Part shown: positions 45,401 through 58,069 of the stretch, piece by piece
Position numbering within the stretch: the first letter of the stretch is position 1
Layout: each line of letters starts with the position of its first letter
Assembly: GCA_028015205.1 (NCBI GenBank)
Contig: CM051515.1
Span: forward strand, 12,232,001 to 12,296,000
DNA: 64,000 nt
Origin: Mytilisepta virgata
Taxonomy: Eukaryota; Mollusca; Bivalvia; Mytilida; Mytilidae
Reading direction: 5' to 3'
The notes under the pieces: generated by a model
The model's database searches: none
Seen by the model: the letters and a program-made list of their open reading frames with translations, nothing else
Told to the model about the DNA's origin: nothing
Position numbers and translations under genes: made by a program

Positions 45401-46824
45401 GCTTCACATAAAATAACTGTATAATATAGATTTCTTATTTTTAGAATACCTCGTTGTCTCTTTATCGATATCCTTATTTACGTCTTCTATTATTTGATGA
45501 AAAGTTTACTTTCGTCTTCGGAGTCACAGCGTTTATCGTATAATTGAAAAGTATGATGTACTTAGACTGTACCACTGTTACATATACATGTAGTGTTTTA
45601 TTATATCTCAGTATATATATATATATTCTACACAAAAAATTAGTTTAGATACATTTGCTATCTTTTAAAACATACGAAGTGCCGCTTAATATTTTGATAA
45701 CTATTTTACGTAGTGAAATAGTCATATTAATCTAGATTACTATTTCCCTCGGGAAAATAGTCTTTTTAAACATCACAAACAACGGAATTTGAACCTGCTT
45801 TATCTTCGAAAAACTCCGATATCATGGCTATAGAAGTGAACTTAACATTAAAATTGATATCTTTTTTCTTTTTTGTTTTTCAATCTGATGTTTACACTAT
45901 TAGAGATTTACGGAAAGTGTCTGTACCGACTGTTGACATTGACTTTGAGTGGAGGGTTTCAAAAGTGAATTTTACCGTGCGTAGACCTGAATTTCATGTT
46001 ATTTAGAATGGAAATTTCATGCAACATCTCTCGTCAAAATTCAGAGATTTGTTGAAATAAATTGTTTTATATAAATTTTGATGCACATTTTGTCGATTTA
46101 CGACTTATCAGGTGTACCCATGGCCTAAAATTTTGAAAATCATAACAATAATCTAAAAAGTTGAAGATCGAATTCAAAGAATGTCAAAATAAAACCAAAG
46201 TGGGTAAAGCCATAACAATCCAAGGACAGAGATGTGCAAGAGGTTAACACATTTTACAATTTTGTAACAGTAAATTTAATCAATTTTAGGCGAGTATCGA
46301 GATATAAAAAACATCCATGTAGACCACATTCATGGTCATGTTTTGGTAATTTTGTCAGATTTTCGGAATCCTCGGGTTTTATCAATTTCTTAAACATGAA
46401 ATATTTTGCCCATGAACCCCCAATTTTTCTTTTATAATTCAATCATATATACTTTAAAATGGTATTTGACAAAATTTTATGATATCCTTTCAATTTTTTC
46501 ATACATTTTTGAGAGACTGAAGTTTTCAATGCAAAGACAATGAAAAATCTAGAGAAAACCCATTTCCTGCAAATTTTCAAGGCAATATAGCTCTAAAATG
46601 AGCACATGAACCTTTATTTTTTTCTTTCTTATTTGTTTACTATTCATATGTTCTCTCAAACTAAAACACCTATTTCAAATCCTATTTATTCCCTATTAGA
46701 CAAGCGATCATCCTTAAATGGAAATATTGCTGCTTTAAAACTTAAATATTTCACAGAAACATATTTTAGTTTGCTTAAATTTTTATTATCAGCATGAATT
46801 GTATTGGTTTAAAAAAATAAATAG

Positions 46825-46947
46825 CTAGGGCCCCGCGTCGTCATAGTTGCTACACAAGAGTCTGTTGTTGTCATCAATCCAGTAGTTGCTGACGTAGTTG
46901 CTGATTCCAGCTGTTGGTATGTCAATCTTGGCGTTGTCATTCAACAT
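46825..46947 (-). CDS. Conserved 40-residue reading frame, U3 copy
   Basis: It encodes the same peptide as the U1 copy at 11,524-11,646. See that entry for the features and doubts. Confidence 0.3.
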   Translation of the reverse strand: MLNDNAKIDIPTAGISNYVSNYWIDDNNRLLCSNYDDAGP

Positions 46948-48469
46948 TCAACATTATCATGCATAAAATTCCACAAACCATGATAAGTTTGTAATGTTAA
47001 AATTTTATAATTATATTTCTGACACATTATTTTTGTAAAGAATAAAAAGCGTAAAAACTTAAAAATCAGTGTATAAAGAAAAAGAAAAAAACATATAGCA
47101 GTTCTGAAATAGAAAAATTCTACTATATAACAAGTTAGGATTTTTTACAAAATAATTGCAACAAAATTATAAGTTTACCTATCAAATAATTTAATCTTCA
47201 AGACCAACTGCCACCCTAGCTAGTCATAATTTAGAAATATAATAATAATTCCAGTGGGGCGTGGATCTAACTGAAGATATCTATTGTCTTTTGTGAGACA
47301 AAAGCTGACAAATGTAGAAGCGATGCACTGTCAAAAAAATTTTAAAATAAAACTAATTTTAGTATAAAAAACATCTGCGCTAGCAATGGGGTACGTCTCA
47401 ATACATATATTGTCCATGGAAAAGAAACTACTGTCTCTAATTTCCTTATTTTGTTCAGTTATTACTTCGTGTACTTCTAATCGAACGTGATATAATATAA
47501 AGCAAAGCGAAGGCACATTATCAATGAGGAATCCTTTTACAATAACAAAGAAACTTTTATGAAATATTAAAAAGCTCGTTATATCCATGACATCAGAATC
47601 ACTTTATACCATTAAAAGGAAATAATTTGTCAAGGACATACTTAGACAAACATTTTTATCATATTTCTTTCAGTTTCGCATCATGAAAATGCTTTTTCCA
47701 GGTACCTTTTTATAACTGAAATCAAAAGGAAGATATATTAGGGAAATCTTAACAAACATTTTCTCATTTTAAAAGGTGCTGCTAAATCGAGGATATACTC
47801 GTTCTGTCTATACAACAGACATTAAGAAGTAAGGTAAAACAAATTGTACATCTGAAGTAAAAATTATTAAATGTAAAATTCTAAAATTTGTCTTGCCATT
47901 GTAATGCTACCAAATTACTGATATATTTGGAAATTTAAACATTAAACATGCAATGCAATATTTTCCAAAAGCATCATAAGTTCAAGATGTATATTTGAGT
48001 GTAAAATTTTAAGGGTATCTGAACTGGTAAAAACATTTATATCGAGTAAACGAAACATCCAAAAAGTACAACAAATCTTCATACGGTTGGACTATTGTTT
48101 TGGATTTCAATATGATTGGCCTTGAGGGCAATTGATGAGTCGTAAAGTGCGCAAGATTTGTGCATCAAAATTGGTATCAAACAATTTATCGTTAAAGTAT
48201 TGTGCACAATACAAACTAGCTAGGATCCAGATACATGCAATACCAACTGAACTTGTGTTTTTTTTTTATTACATGATTAAACTATTGTCGAAAAGTTTAC
48301 AAAATTTCAAAGGAACAAAGACTTCAATTTATATAGAAATGACCAGAATTATAACAGCGAGAACAACTAAATGAACATATAACCCGCGTACAACAAAAAT
48401 ATTTGAAATGTGAGATATTTGTTCTTATTTTACAGATTTATTTACGAAACGCTTTTATTATTACATTGC

Positions 48470-48506
48470 AGATAAAGTTAGAGGACAATCAGAAGCACAA
48501 ATTATC
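48470..48506 (+). promoter_or_regulatory. Splice acceptor and 5' UTR of TLR-A3
   Basis: TTATTACATTGCAG ends at about 48,471. The leader is identical to those of A1 and A2. Confidence 0.6.
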
Positions 48507-50630
48507 ATGATCCATTTGTATTCAAGTAAACTTCGAATTGGAATTTTCGTTCTGTTGGGAATAGGTATAACAAAGGGTTTATTTTTCCCTGATCGTGATA
48601 CAAATTCACCATTCCCAAGGCGTCTATGTAATTTTAGCTCCTCGTGTCATTGTAGATTCAGAAAAATGCTGCTAGACGTAAGGTGCTATGGAAGTAATGT
48701 TCCCACGTTTACTACAATAACTTATCTTCGATTTATTTATTATGGCAAGAAAACAGTACCAAACAGAACTTTTATTAACTTAACACATCTTATAGAATTG
48801 AATTTGAGCTGGAACTTTATGAAATACTTGGAACCAGAAAGTTTTGCAGGTCTGAAGTTATTAAAGAAACTAGATCTCACTTGGAACAGTTTCTACTATA
48901 CCGTGGAGACCTTCCCTGTAACAGTTTTCAAACCTCTGGTGTCTCTGACCCACTTATATGTAGATTTCAATATACATGTAGATACCATTGATGAGTGTTC
49001 AATTTTTCCGGCAAAGGTTTTATCATACCTTCAAATACTTGAATTCCTTGAAGTAGACCTTTGCTCTGGCGATACTGACGGAACTGCTTTTCCAACAAGC
49101 TATATGTCACTTACTAGTATAAAAAAATTAAAAATCGGTAGATGTTCTCTCGCTGTTATAAACAACAATACTTTCATTAACGTTCCTTATCTTGAATGGA
49201 TTGATATGACGGACTGCTCGATAGGGAAGTACATATCTTGCACAATGTGTCACTTTGACAACCTTAAATTCCTTAAGTTGCGAATTGTTCCTGTCAGTTT
49301 TTTACATTATTTTCTAAACGATCTTTTAACTATTGATACCTTAATCCTAACAAATTCTGAGTTAAAAAATTGGGACTACTCAGACTTTTCCGTTTTACGC
49401 GATACAGGCATTAGAGAACTTCGTTTAAATCGAAATTTTATGAAATATGCCGGCCATGGTCATGATTGTGTTTTGCCAACAAATCTTGCTATTTTGGATT
49501 TCTCAGTAAATAGAATAAGTAATTTTCAATGTCAAATGCCAAAATTACTGTCATTATATTTCCAAAACAATAATCTTGGCAAATTCTTAAAAACAAACAA
49601 ATATATGCTCTCAAATACCACGACACTTAAAGAAGTAAACTTTGCCTTTAATTACATTCAAAATCTTACGTTTTCTACATTTCATGGACATTACGCAGTA
49701 GAAATAATAAATCTAAGTAACAATGCACTGACAGATGTTACCTTTGACCTTTCAGATACTAAGTCCTTAAAAATGTTAGATCTCTCAAACAATTTTATTA
49801 AATCATTTAGTAAAAGAGTCATGACACATATTGAAAAGTTAAAATCCAATAGCAAAGTCGATCTTTCAAATAACACTTTGGATTGTTCGTGTGAAACTAT
49901 TACATTTCTTCAATGGATGCTGAAAAATAAACAACATTTTGTAAAGAGAAATTACTACCGATGTAAATTAGATGATGGGATAATTGTTTTGGACAACCTT
50001 CAACAAACTGTAAAACAGTTGCAAAAAGATTGTGCATCCTACACCGTCTTGATTTCGGTTATTTCTTTCTCAATTCTCGCTGTCCTTATATTGTTGGTAA
50101 CTGGAGTTGTCTATCGATTCCGATGGCGACTGCGATACATCTACTATATGACCCGTACTAAATACAGGCGATACAAGGCTTTGGAGAACGAAACTGAGTA
50201 TACTTACAACGCCTTTGTTTCGTACGCCGATTGTGATAAAAAATTCGTGGAGGAAGATTTCATTCCAAATTTGGAACACAACCGAGGTCTGAAGCTTTGT
50301 TTCCATCATCGTGACTTTCTTCCAGGTGAGGATATAATACAAAATATGACTAATAGTATTCACCAAAGTAGGAAAACTATTTTTATAATATCAAGATCTT
50401 TTCTGGAGTCTTATTTTTGTATGTGGGAATTTAACATGGCGAGGATGGAAAGTATCTATTCCCGAGGCGGTGAAAATATTCTATTCCTCATATTTTACGA
50501 AAGAATTGAACCACGTGATTTGCCTTTGCTAATGCTAGAAGTGATACAGAAACAATCTTATATTGAGTATCCTAATGACGAACAAGGAAATGTTGTATTT
50601 TGGGACAAAGTACGTGAGGCGATAAAATAA
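48507..50630 (+). CDS. Toll-like receptor type A, copy A3 (intact, mosaic)
   Basis: This is an intact 707-residue TLR with the same domain order as A2: signal peptide, N-terminal cysteines, LRRs, one C-terminal cap, membrane span and TIR with YNAFVSYADCD, CFHHRDFLPGED and VFWDKV. Most of it is nearly identical to A1 and A2. Residues about 263-351 instead carry roughly 20 substitutions, for example DTGIRELRLNRNFMKYAG where A2 has KTGIREFRLNLNFIEYAG, and NFQCQMPKLLSLYF where A2 has HFQCRMPKILSLDF. The membrane region (SYTVLISVISFSILAVLILL, VTGVVY) and GLKLCFHH agree with type B rather than A1/A2. The gene is best read as a mosaic with one or two conversion tracts. Ser576 of the other copies is Cys here (YADCD). 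Confidence 0.95.
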   Translation: MIHLYSSKLRIGIFVLLGIGITKGLFFPDRDTNSPFPRRLCNFSSSCHCRFRKMLLDVRCYGSNVPTFTTITYLRFIYYGKKTVPNRTFINLTHLIELNLSWNFMKYLEPESFAGLKLLKKLDLTWNSFYYTVETFPVTVFKPLVSLTHLYVDFNIHVDTIDECSIFPAKVLSYLQILEFLEVDLCSGDTDGTAFPTSYMSLTSIKKLKIGRCSLAVINNNTFINVPYLEWIDMTDCSIGKYISCTMCHFDNLKFLKLRIVPVSFLHYFLNDLLTIDTLILTNSELKNWDYSDFSVLRDTGIRELRLNRNFMKYAGHGHDCVLPTNLAILDFSVNRISNFQCQMPKLLSLYFQNNNLGKFLKTNKYMLSNTTTLKEVNFAFNYIQNLTFSTFHGHYAVEIINLSNNALTDVTFDLSDTKSLKMLDLSNNFIKSFSKRVMTHIEKLKSNSKVDLSNNTLDCSCETITFLQWMLKNKQHFVKRNYYRCKLDDGIIVLDNLQQTVKQLQKDCASYTVLISVISFSILAVLILLVTGVVYRFRWRLRYIYYMTRTKYRRYKALENETEYTYNAFVSYADCDKKFVEEDFIPNLEHNRGLKLCFHHRDFLPGEDIIQNMTNSIHQSRKTIFIISRSFLESYFCMWEFNMARMESIYSRGGENILFLIFYERIEPRDLPLLMLEVIQKQSYIEYPNDEQGNVVFWDKVREAIK

Positions 50631-50965
50631 CATATTTGAGAAAATGGACTGTATATACTTACATTGTATATTTCATGCGTTTTAAACCTTTGTAATCTAA
50701 CATTATTTAACGTTATGTTGGCCGAATGCACGAGATTGACATTTTATTAATGATAATTTATTTTTTTTATACTAACATGACATGAAGCTTTAATTGTGTT
50801 GCACATCGTTATGAAACGAAATTGAAAAATTATATTTTTTTTTAGCAGGATTTTTATCTGACAGCGTAGAGTATACATATAGTAACAAACAATATTATCC
50901 CAGCATAGTCTTTCTCTGAACTGATAAAAAGTGTACAAATAAGTGTTTTAATGTTCGAAAGTTCA

Positions 50966-50971
50966 AATAAA
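50966..50971 (+). terminator. Candidate poly(A) signal of TLR-A3
   Basis: AATAAA lies about 335 bases after the stop, conserved with A1 and A2. Confidence 0.45.
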
Positions 50972-51464
50972 ACGTATCACAAAATACCGAAATAAATGTG
51001 ATGCACTGTATGGCCATTTCGTTGATTGACAACACATCAGCAGTGCTCGAGATCAAAATGTTGAAAATCCGGTTAAAGATATAATGATGAAGTAATAAGC
51101 AAGACCATCAAAACACAAAACTCAGCTACGCGTTACCCCTGCATCAAGAGGAAGAGCCTTAGAAATTTCTGGTAATTTTTGTCAAATTTTGAACGGAATA
51201 TTTAAAGGCATTTAAGTAATGAATCATGCAAGGACAAAAAGCCTGGCTACTGGGCTGATAATGCCTTCGGGGACTTACAGTCCACCAGCAGTGACACAGA
51301 CCCAGTGGTAGTAATAAAACGTATCACAAAATACCGAAATAAATTTAATGCACTGTATTGCCATTTCGTTGAAGCTTTTAATTTACAGGCTACGCTGACG
51401 TTAGAAAGTGGCTGCGGTATTTGCAGTTGTAATATTTTGTAGATGTATTACTAAAGAGGACACA

Positions 51465-51890
51465 TATACCTAAGGAGCAAATAAATAAAAAACGTAATCT
51501 ATTCGACTGACAAACCCGGGAAGACAAATGAACAACCACAAGAACAACAAATAAACACAGGAAACTAAAAAACAATGAACAACACGAACTCATATAAAAA
51601 TCAGGAGTGAACCCAGGTGCTCCGGAAGGGGAAGCAGTTCCTCCTCCGTATATGGCACCCGTCGTGAAAGTCAACAAAGTCAATACGATGGAAGTCACAA
51701 TTAGATGGAGGCACATGAAATGTTACGACATTGGGAACAGGTCCAACATCATCTTAGATATTTGAACACTGTAACGGTCAATAAATTCGTGATGACGACC
51801 GTAAAATTTCCTAAGTGATGACATCAACTTATACCTGATAAAACCCTGGTAAAGAGGCTTTTGTGGCAGCAGTACTCCTCTTGTCGAATT
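51465..51890 (-). mobile_element. Retroelement 3' end, copy R5
   Basis: This is the U3 counterpart of R1 and R4, minus strand, with the same truncation point. The minus-strand frame at 51,390-51,716 is 3' UTR. Confidence 0.6.
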
Positions 51891-53374
51891 TAAAATTTGC
51901 TTTAATATATAAAATTAGATATCTATAGACACTAGTACTGGTTGTTAAATTCCAGTCCATGTACGACTTAATTGTCCTCGCAGACTAAAATGTGGAAAGA
52001 CAAAACAATATTTCGAAAATGATCAGACGGGTAAAGCCATGAACATCTAACGACAGAGGTTAATAGAACATACACATGTAGTATCAATAGAAAACAGGAA
52101 AAACACTTTCAACAATGTTTAATAGATGAAAAATAACGTTGCTTTTGTATCGCTTTGAATCTGAGAATCTCTCTGTTGGGTAACATTGATTGATTGATGT
52201 CATTGCTGACCTTTCCATTTTCTTGTTTGTTTCTATAACATTAAAAAAACATACGATCAGCTTATTTCTCACTCCGGTTGACAGAATAGATCTTAAATCA
52301 GGTACCCAGTGGCATGATACATTCCATGATTACCTGTATTTATATTAGAACCAAAATGCGTTTAAATATATACATGATAAAGTAAATATTTCTTCCCTGT
52401 CAAATTGTTTTCAGAGAAATATTAACGATATATGACACTAAAATACCGAAAGATTTAATCAAACTGTGATTTAACATGTTTAACTTGAACAGTATGACCT
52501 TATTCAAAACTCAAAATTAAACTGCCGACACGTTTTAAATCAAGTTTCTTCAAATCGAATTCTGAAGTTTCATAGTTTTGAGTGGAATTATGTTTTTGGT
52601 TCTGCGTTTGTCAATTTTAATTTTACAGTTTTGAATTTCATTTAAGAAATTTCACAATGAAGATTTTTTTTATTTGAGTCCTAAATCGTCATTATGAAGT
52701 TGAAATTAATCAAACAATTCAGATAATTGTTTATACTTCAAAGTAAATATATAGGACGAAAACTATTTAATTAATTTTTAAAGAACTTTTGACAAATTGT
52801 GGTGTACAGGTATTCAGGAAATTAGTTTGAACCGACAAATTATCGAACATTTATTATATTTACAGCGATGGTTGTGTTTCACCTCTAAAACTCTACCCTC
52901 TGGATTTTCACAAAAATACATGTAGAATAAGGTATATTCAGTAGATGATTTTTTTTTAATAATTAGTCTTTCCAGATGTAGATTCTTTTGGGATCTCTTT
53001 CATTTTCGTGTTCTATTTTTGTTTGGTTTATTATACGTTTTTTTATTCTTTTGCTTAAACATGTGTTCTTGTTGTGTTTGTTTGTTTCGTTCCATTGTCC
53101 TGACTTTGTCTTTTACTTTGACGTCGAGTCCGTGGAATTTTCCCACTGTTTTGTTTCTTTTGCCAATGTTTCTATGTTATGAATATCATGAATATATATA
53201 TATATGTATCATAATTTATACCTAATGTCAAAAAAACAAGGTAAGGCATAGTCCAGTATTCCAATGCTCCGACAAAAATTTAGTTATGCTGAAAAAGTAC
53301 ATTAAGATAAATTCAAGTCTTCTTGGTATATTTTTCCATGTATAGTGAAGTACATATATTTCTCCTATTCTTTC

Positions 53375-53693
53375 GGTGGGATAAAACTGCATAATATTTT
53401 TAACCACTTTCCGGTGATTTAATTTTTCCATTGGAAATCCCGCCGTCTTTTTACGTTTATTGGAAAGATACACTACAGAAGTTCCGAAATGGCGTTCGTG
53501 TAAACAAAATGCAAGGCATTTTCTTGAAATTTTTGTTGAAAATCATAGAATAAACAGATTCTCCTTAAATTTACTCGCGAGTTATAGAATTTCTCCACTC
53601 TCAATACTCGCTAAAGCTCGCGTGTTGAAAATAAAAAAAATAATTATCTCGTTTGGAGAAATTCCATAACTCATTTGTACCTGAAGGAGAATC
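53375..53693 (+). repeat. Foldback (MITE-like) element, copy F5
   Basis: This is the U3 counterpart of F2 and F4. Confidence 0.6.
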
Positions 53694-54601
53694 TATGTCT
53701 TTTATCTAGTTCGATCTCAAAGGGCATATACCAATGTTTCCTGGACCATTTCTTCATGCTCTTTACTTAAATGTTGTAATAAGTTATTTTTAATCGTCGT
53801 TTACACAAAATCCGTCATTTGTGTTCTTCTTTTCTGAATATCTGTGAGTTTGAAGATTAGTTAACTATTCCGTGCCGACAATCATAGATTAAATATTCTC
53901 TTATACCAATACCAATGCGCTCTGTGTGAAGATACTTATTGAGTAATAGGTACATATCTGAAAGACAAGTGATAACTCAAGTCTATCAAAGGATTTTCCA
54001 TTCGCTGTGTTAAGCTGTTGAATAAAATAAACCATCTGCGAAGTTATATTAAGCCAAATATTTTTTCTCTTTTACGTCGAACGGTCTTGTCAAGAATTGG
54101 CACAAAGTAAGATGAACTATCAAAAAGTTCTCTTTATCAATTATTTGATACGTTTCTTTAATATGGAATTATCGATGATTTAACTCAAATGGAACAAATC
54201 ACCCATATGTTTCCATGTTTATTCATTCGTCTCCATTTCAGGTCAGACACCAGACTCTATTTTTAGCTTGTTCAGTCATGAACTTTCCATAGATTTATTA
54301 CTTCCTTGATTATTTAGCATTCGTTAAAATAAAGTTTTATGACTTGTATCCCTGATGCTGATAATATATATTTACGTATATCTGTCGATTAAACAATACA
54401 GCTACAACTGCGTTACATCAGTTAAAAATTAAAATCTGAAACGACTTTATCGTATCGATAATATACGTAAATATTTTCGGACATCTTGGACCTTGGGGAT
54501 TTGTGTCGATTTATTGGTTTGTTTCTTGAGTTTTTGGATGTATTTCTCGGATTGCTCTGTTAAAAACAACTGGGACCGTTTTCATTCACACTTATTTCCA
54601 G

Positions 54602-54915
54602 AACATTATAACAACTATGATGGAGTGTTTGTGGCACCAAGGAAAGGTGTGTACTTATTTTCATGGACGATATTCGTTGGTAGTGGTCATTATGCTATCA
54701 CGGAGTTAGTTCTAGAGAACAAGGTTATATCGTCTACCGGAAACACTGATACTAATGGTGGTTATCACACTGCGTCTATGACGTCATTATGTAGAATGAA
54801 CAAGGACGACCATGCCTTTATTAGAACAACTGGCTTTGATTCTGTAAATTACATATATAGCCAAGATAACCACCCCCGTACTTCCTTTCTTGGAATACTT
54901 GTACATGAGGAATAG
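54602..54915 (+). CDS. C1q-domain protein, last exon (copy 2)
   Basis: This is the paralogue of 20,040-20,353, with acceptor CACTTATTTCCAG (AG at 54,600-54,601), the same phase and a stop at 54,913-54,915. It encodes HYNNYDGVFVAPRKGVYLFS and ends TSFLGILVHEE. Differences from copy 1 are few and conservative at the core (EHY for GYY, FVGSG for SVGSG, HAFIR for HTLIR). The reading frame is fully kept, so the exon has been under constraint or is very recently duplicated. No partner exon with signal peptide and N-terminal C1q strands was found between the TLRs. A distant exon, possibly outside the window, would be needed for a complete protein. Confidence 0.8.
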
Positions 54916-57293
54916 CAATTTGTTCCTTGGACTTGACATGGACAATAATTTATAAAGAACGCCGAATCGGATCTGCATAAAAACTACTTTTTAGTCGATA
55001 TTCACTTATTTCTGAGGGGTGAATGTATCAGTTTATTTCTTTTATGTATTTTGGAGGCGCTGGATTGTGATAAAAATAATCTAGAATATATAAAACATAG
55101 TTTGATGGAATTTTCTCATTATCGATTTCTGTAGAATTAAAATTATATTTGTTATAGATAATTTGTAGAAGGTCTATTATTTGGAAGACTGTTTTCAGTG
55201 ATATATGGGTTTTAAACGAATTTTCTTTCGACTATGTGATGAAGGACGGCCGGGCGGCATTTGTTCAGCAACCAGTTACATTTTGTTTCTGGATTTTAGT
55301 TTACTTCATCCAAATTAAATATGTTTGATACGTTTTTAAACTGTATAAGGTTTTGACAATGGTTTGTGTTTCAATCAGTGATCTAATTGTTGATAAATTT
55401 TGAGAATTGACATTATGTTTAGTTAGCATCAGCTGATTTCTACCAAATTTCATTATTTTTTTATAATTAACTCTAAAATCTACCTATTTTGGTGTCAATC
55501 CATGGCATTGTTTTGAGGAATCACATTATTCTGAGAATCAACAGGTTCAGAGATGTTAATTAATATGATTGTAAAAGCTTTTGCACATTTAAAAATGCAT
55601 TCCTTAGTACATTGTATTGCTGATCCGATCAATTCGATTTCACGTGTTCCAAATCCAATTTTGGTAAATAATTTGGATAACTCGTTGACTCTTAATTGTT
55701 TGGAAAGGTATTACATATTAATGTAGACATGTATTAAATTAAACAACTGTGAAATAGGCATTGCTTGGAACAATTGAATTCCAACCTTTGTTTACTTAAA
55801 ATGTTTATTAATCAACTGTGAAATAGCACAACGGATTTCAAAAATGTTAATTCCATCCTATCAATTAATTAGATGTCCTGAAAACTTTAAGACCTTTTAC
55901 ATGTTTATTTTGTTTTAGAAAATTACCTACCAACCGTGAATTAAAGTTGCTATAATCAGCTTTGTAATAGCATATTTCTTGATACAATTACATTTCTGAA
56001 AACAATGGTTACTGGGGACTAAATTTTCAAAATGAAAATGAACTTATATATATATATATATATTTTTCAATTTCTCCATATTAAACAAAAGACTTTTTTA
56101 ATGAACCTCACTCAACTACGGATTATTTTGTTACAGGTCATAAATACAGTGTAGTTCAGTTAATTTAGTTTATCTAAACGTTCACATAAAATGTGGAAAT
56201 GCCATATTGCTTCTAGAATCAAAGCGTATATACAGCAATAGAAAAAGCAACAAGTCCACATATGTAATTTGCAAAGGCTGTGTACAAAACCAGGAGTAAC
56301 ACCAGATACGACACAAGTCGTATTCAAGTAAAACATTTCTAAGAGGTAATTTGTCTGCATGTGTATTGAAAATATTTCATATCCCTGTCTAATTTTTTTA
56401 AAAATATATTTTATAATTAAATAATATGATACCGAAGAAGCAGACGTATAAGTTATCAGTGCTTTTAACTCAGAGAAAATAATTTTATTAATCTAAACAT
56501 TCAATCTATATTATGATATTATTAATTCACCATTTACATATTAGCTGAGTTATTGGTCCAAGGCTTGCTGTATTGACCTGAGGCCGAGGCCCAATAACTC
56601 AGCCAATACGCAAATTGTCAATTAATGATATCTTTATTAATTAGCTTTTCATAAACATTACATAGAATTATCTTTTAAATATAGTCTGTCAAATTGAACC
56701 CCAATTCTCTAAGAATTCAGGGGAATCTTATGCACGAACGTTAAGTCACGAAATATACTTTTTATAAAGATTTTTTTTTTAAAATCATCTATTTTCTAGT
56801 TAAACTTTTTGAGTCAAGTAAAATGAATGGTCACAAGTGGGGTAAAAAATCAATAGTTAAAAACGTTTAAGTAGCTTTTTACACAATCGTCCAACAGTGC
56901 GATGTCCCTATAGATTTGTATCTATGAAAATCCCCGGATGTCGGCCAATACGGAAAAACTTGGCCAATACAGGCTGGAACTTCGTATTGGCCGAGCTTTT
57001 ATGTATTGGCCTTGTTCGATTATCTGTATTGTAAAGACAGATAAACTGTTATTTAAGCAAATAACACGGTCATGACAGTAGTTAATTAATAATCCCTTTT
57101 ATCAAATAAAGATGATATATATTTTCAAAAGCTGTATTCATCAGAGTTCGAGCAAATCTAAGAATTCAAAAAGGGCAGAGATGATAGATGTTTACATTTC
57201 TTTAAGGTGCGTAGCCTTTTGATGTAGTAAGCTTCCTTTAACGTCACTTTCTTTCTAGAATTATATCGACTGTGACAACTGATGTTAGAAATA
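54916..57293. other. No gene recognised; indel relative to U1 and a foldback region
   Basis: About 55,735-56,560 is absent from U1 and contains an AT microsatellite (56,046-56,062) but no gene. Around 56,544-57,010 lies a foldback region. GCTGAGTTATTGG at about 56,545 pairs with CCCAATAACTCAGC at about 56,590-56,603, and TTGGCCAATACA pairs with GTATTGGCCGA at about 56,960-56,996. Confidence 0.5.
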
Positions 57294-58069
57294 TATGTTA
57301 CCATGGTTTTATAAAGACTTCAACATACAATGACACAAATTTTCTGTTCTTATCATTTAAGACCAGTTTTAAATATAGGTTACTTCAATATATGTTACCA
57401 TGGTTTTATAAAGACTTCAACATAAATTGACACAAATTTTCTGTTCTAATCATTTTAGACCAGTTTTAAATATAGGTTACTTCAATATATGTTACCATGG
57501 TTTTATAAAGACTTCAACATAAATTGACACAAATTTTCTGTTCTAATCATTTTAGACCAGTTTTAAATATAGGTTACTTCAATATATGTTACAATGGTTT
57601 TATAAAGACTTCAACATAAATTGACACAAATTTTCTGTTCTTATCATTTAAGACCAGTTTTAAATACATGTTTCTTCAATATATGTTACCATGGTTTTAT
57701 AAAAACTTCAACATAAATTGACACAAATTTTCTGTTCTAATCATTTTAGACCAGTTTTAAATATAGGTTACTTCAATATATGTTACAATGGTTTTATAAA
57801 AACTTCAACATAAATTGACACAAATTTTCTGTTCTAATCATTTTAGACCAGTTTTAAATATAGGTTACTTCAATATATGTTACCATGGTTTTATAAAGAC
57901 TTCAACTTAAATTGACACAAATTTTCTGTTCTAATCATTTTAGACCAGTTTTAAATATAGGTTATTTCAATATATGTTACCATAGTTTTATAAAGACTTC
58001 AACATAAATTGACACAAATTTTCTGTTCTAATCATTTTAGACCAGTTTTAAATATAGGTTACTTCCTTG
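57294..58069. repeat. 97-bp minisatellite, 8 units
   Basis: Units begin at 57,294, 57,391, 57,488, 57,585, 57,682, 57,779, 57,876 and 57,973, exactly 97 bases apart. The units are nearly identical to each other. Two have ACAATGG in place of ACCATGG, in line with unit-by-unit amplification. The array sits about 0.8 kb upstream of the TLR-B2 coding start. Confidence 0.93.

Noticed and set aside
57294..58069. CRISPR-like regular spacing
   Set aside because: The 97-base units are contiguous and near-identical with no unique spacers, in a eukaryotic genome. It is a minisatellite.
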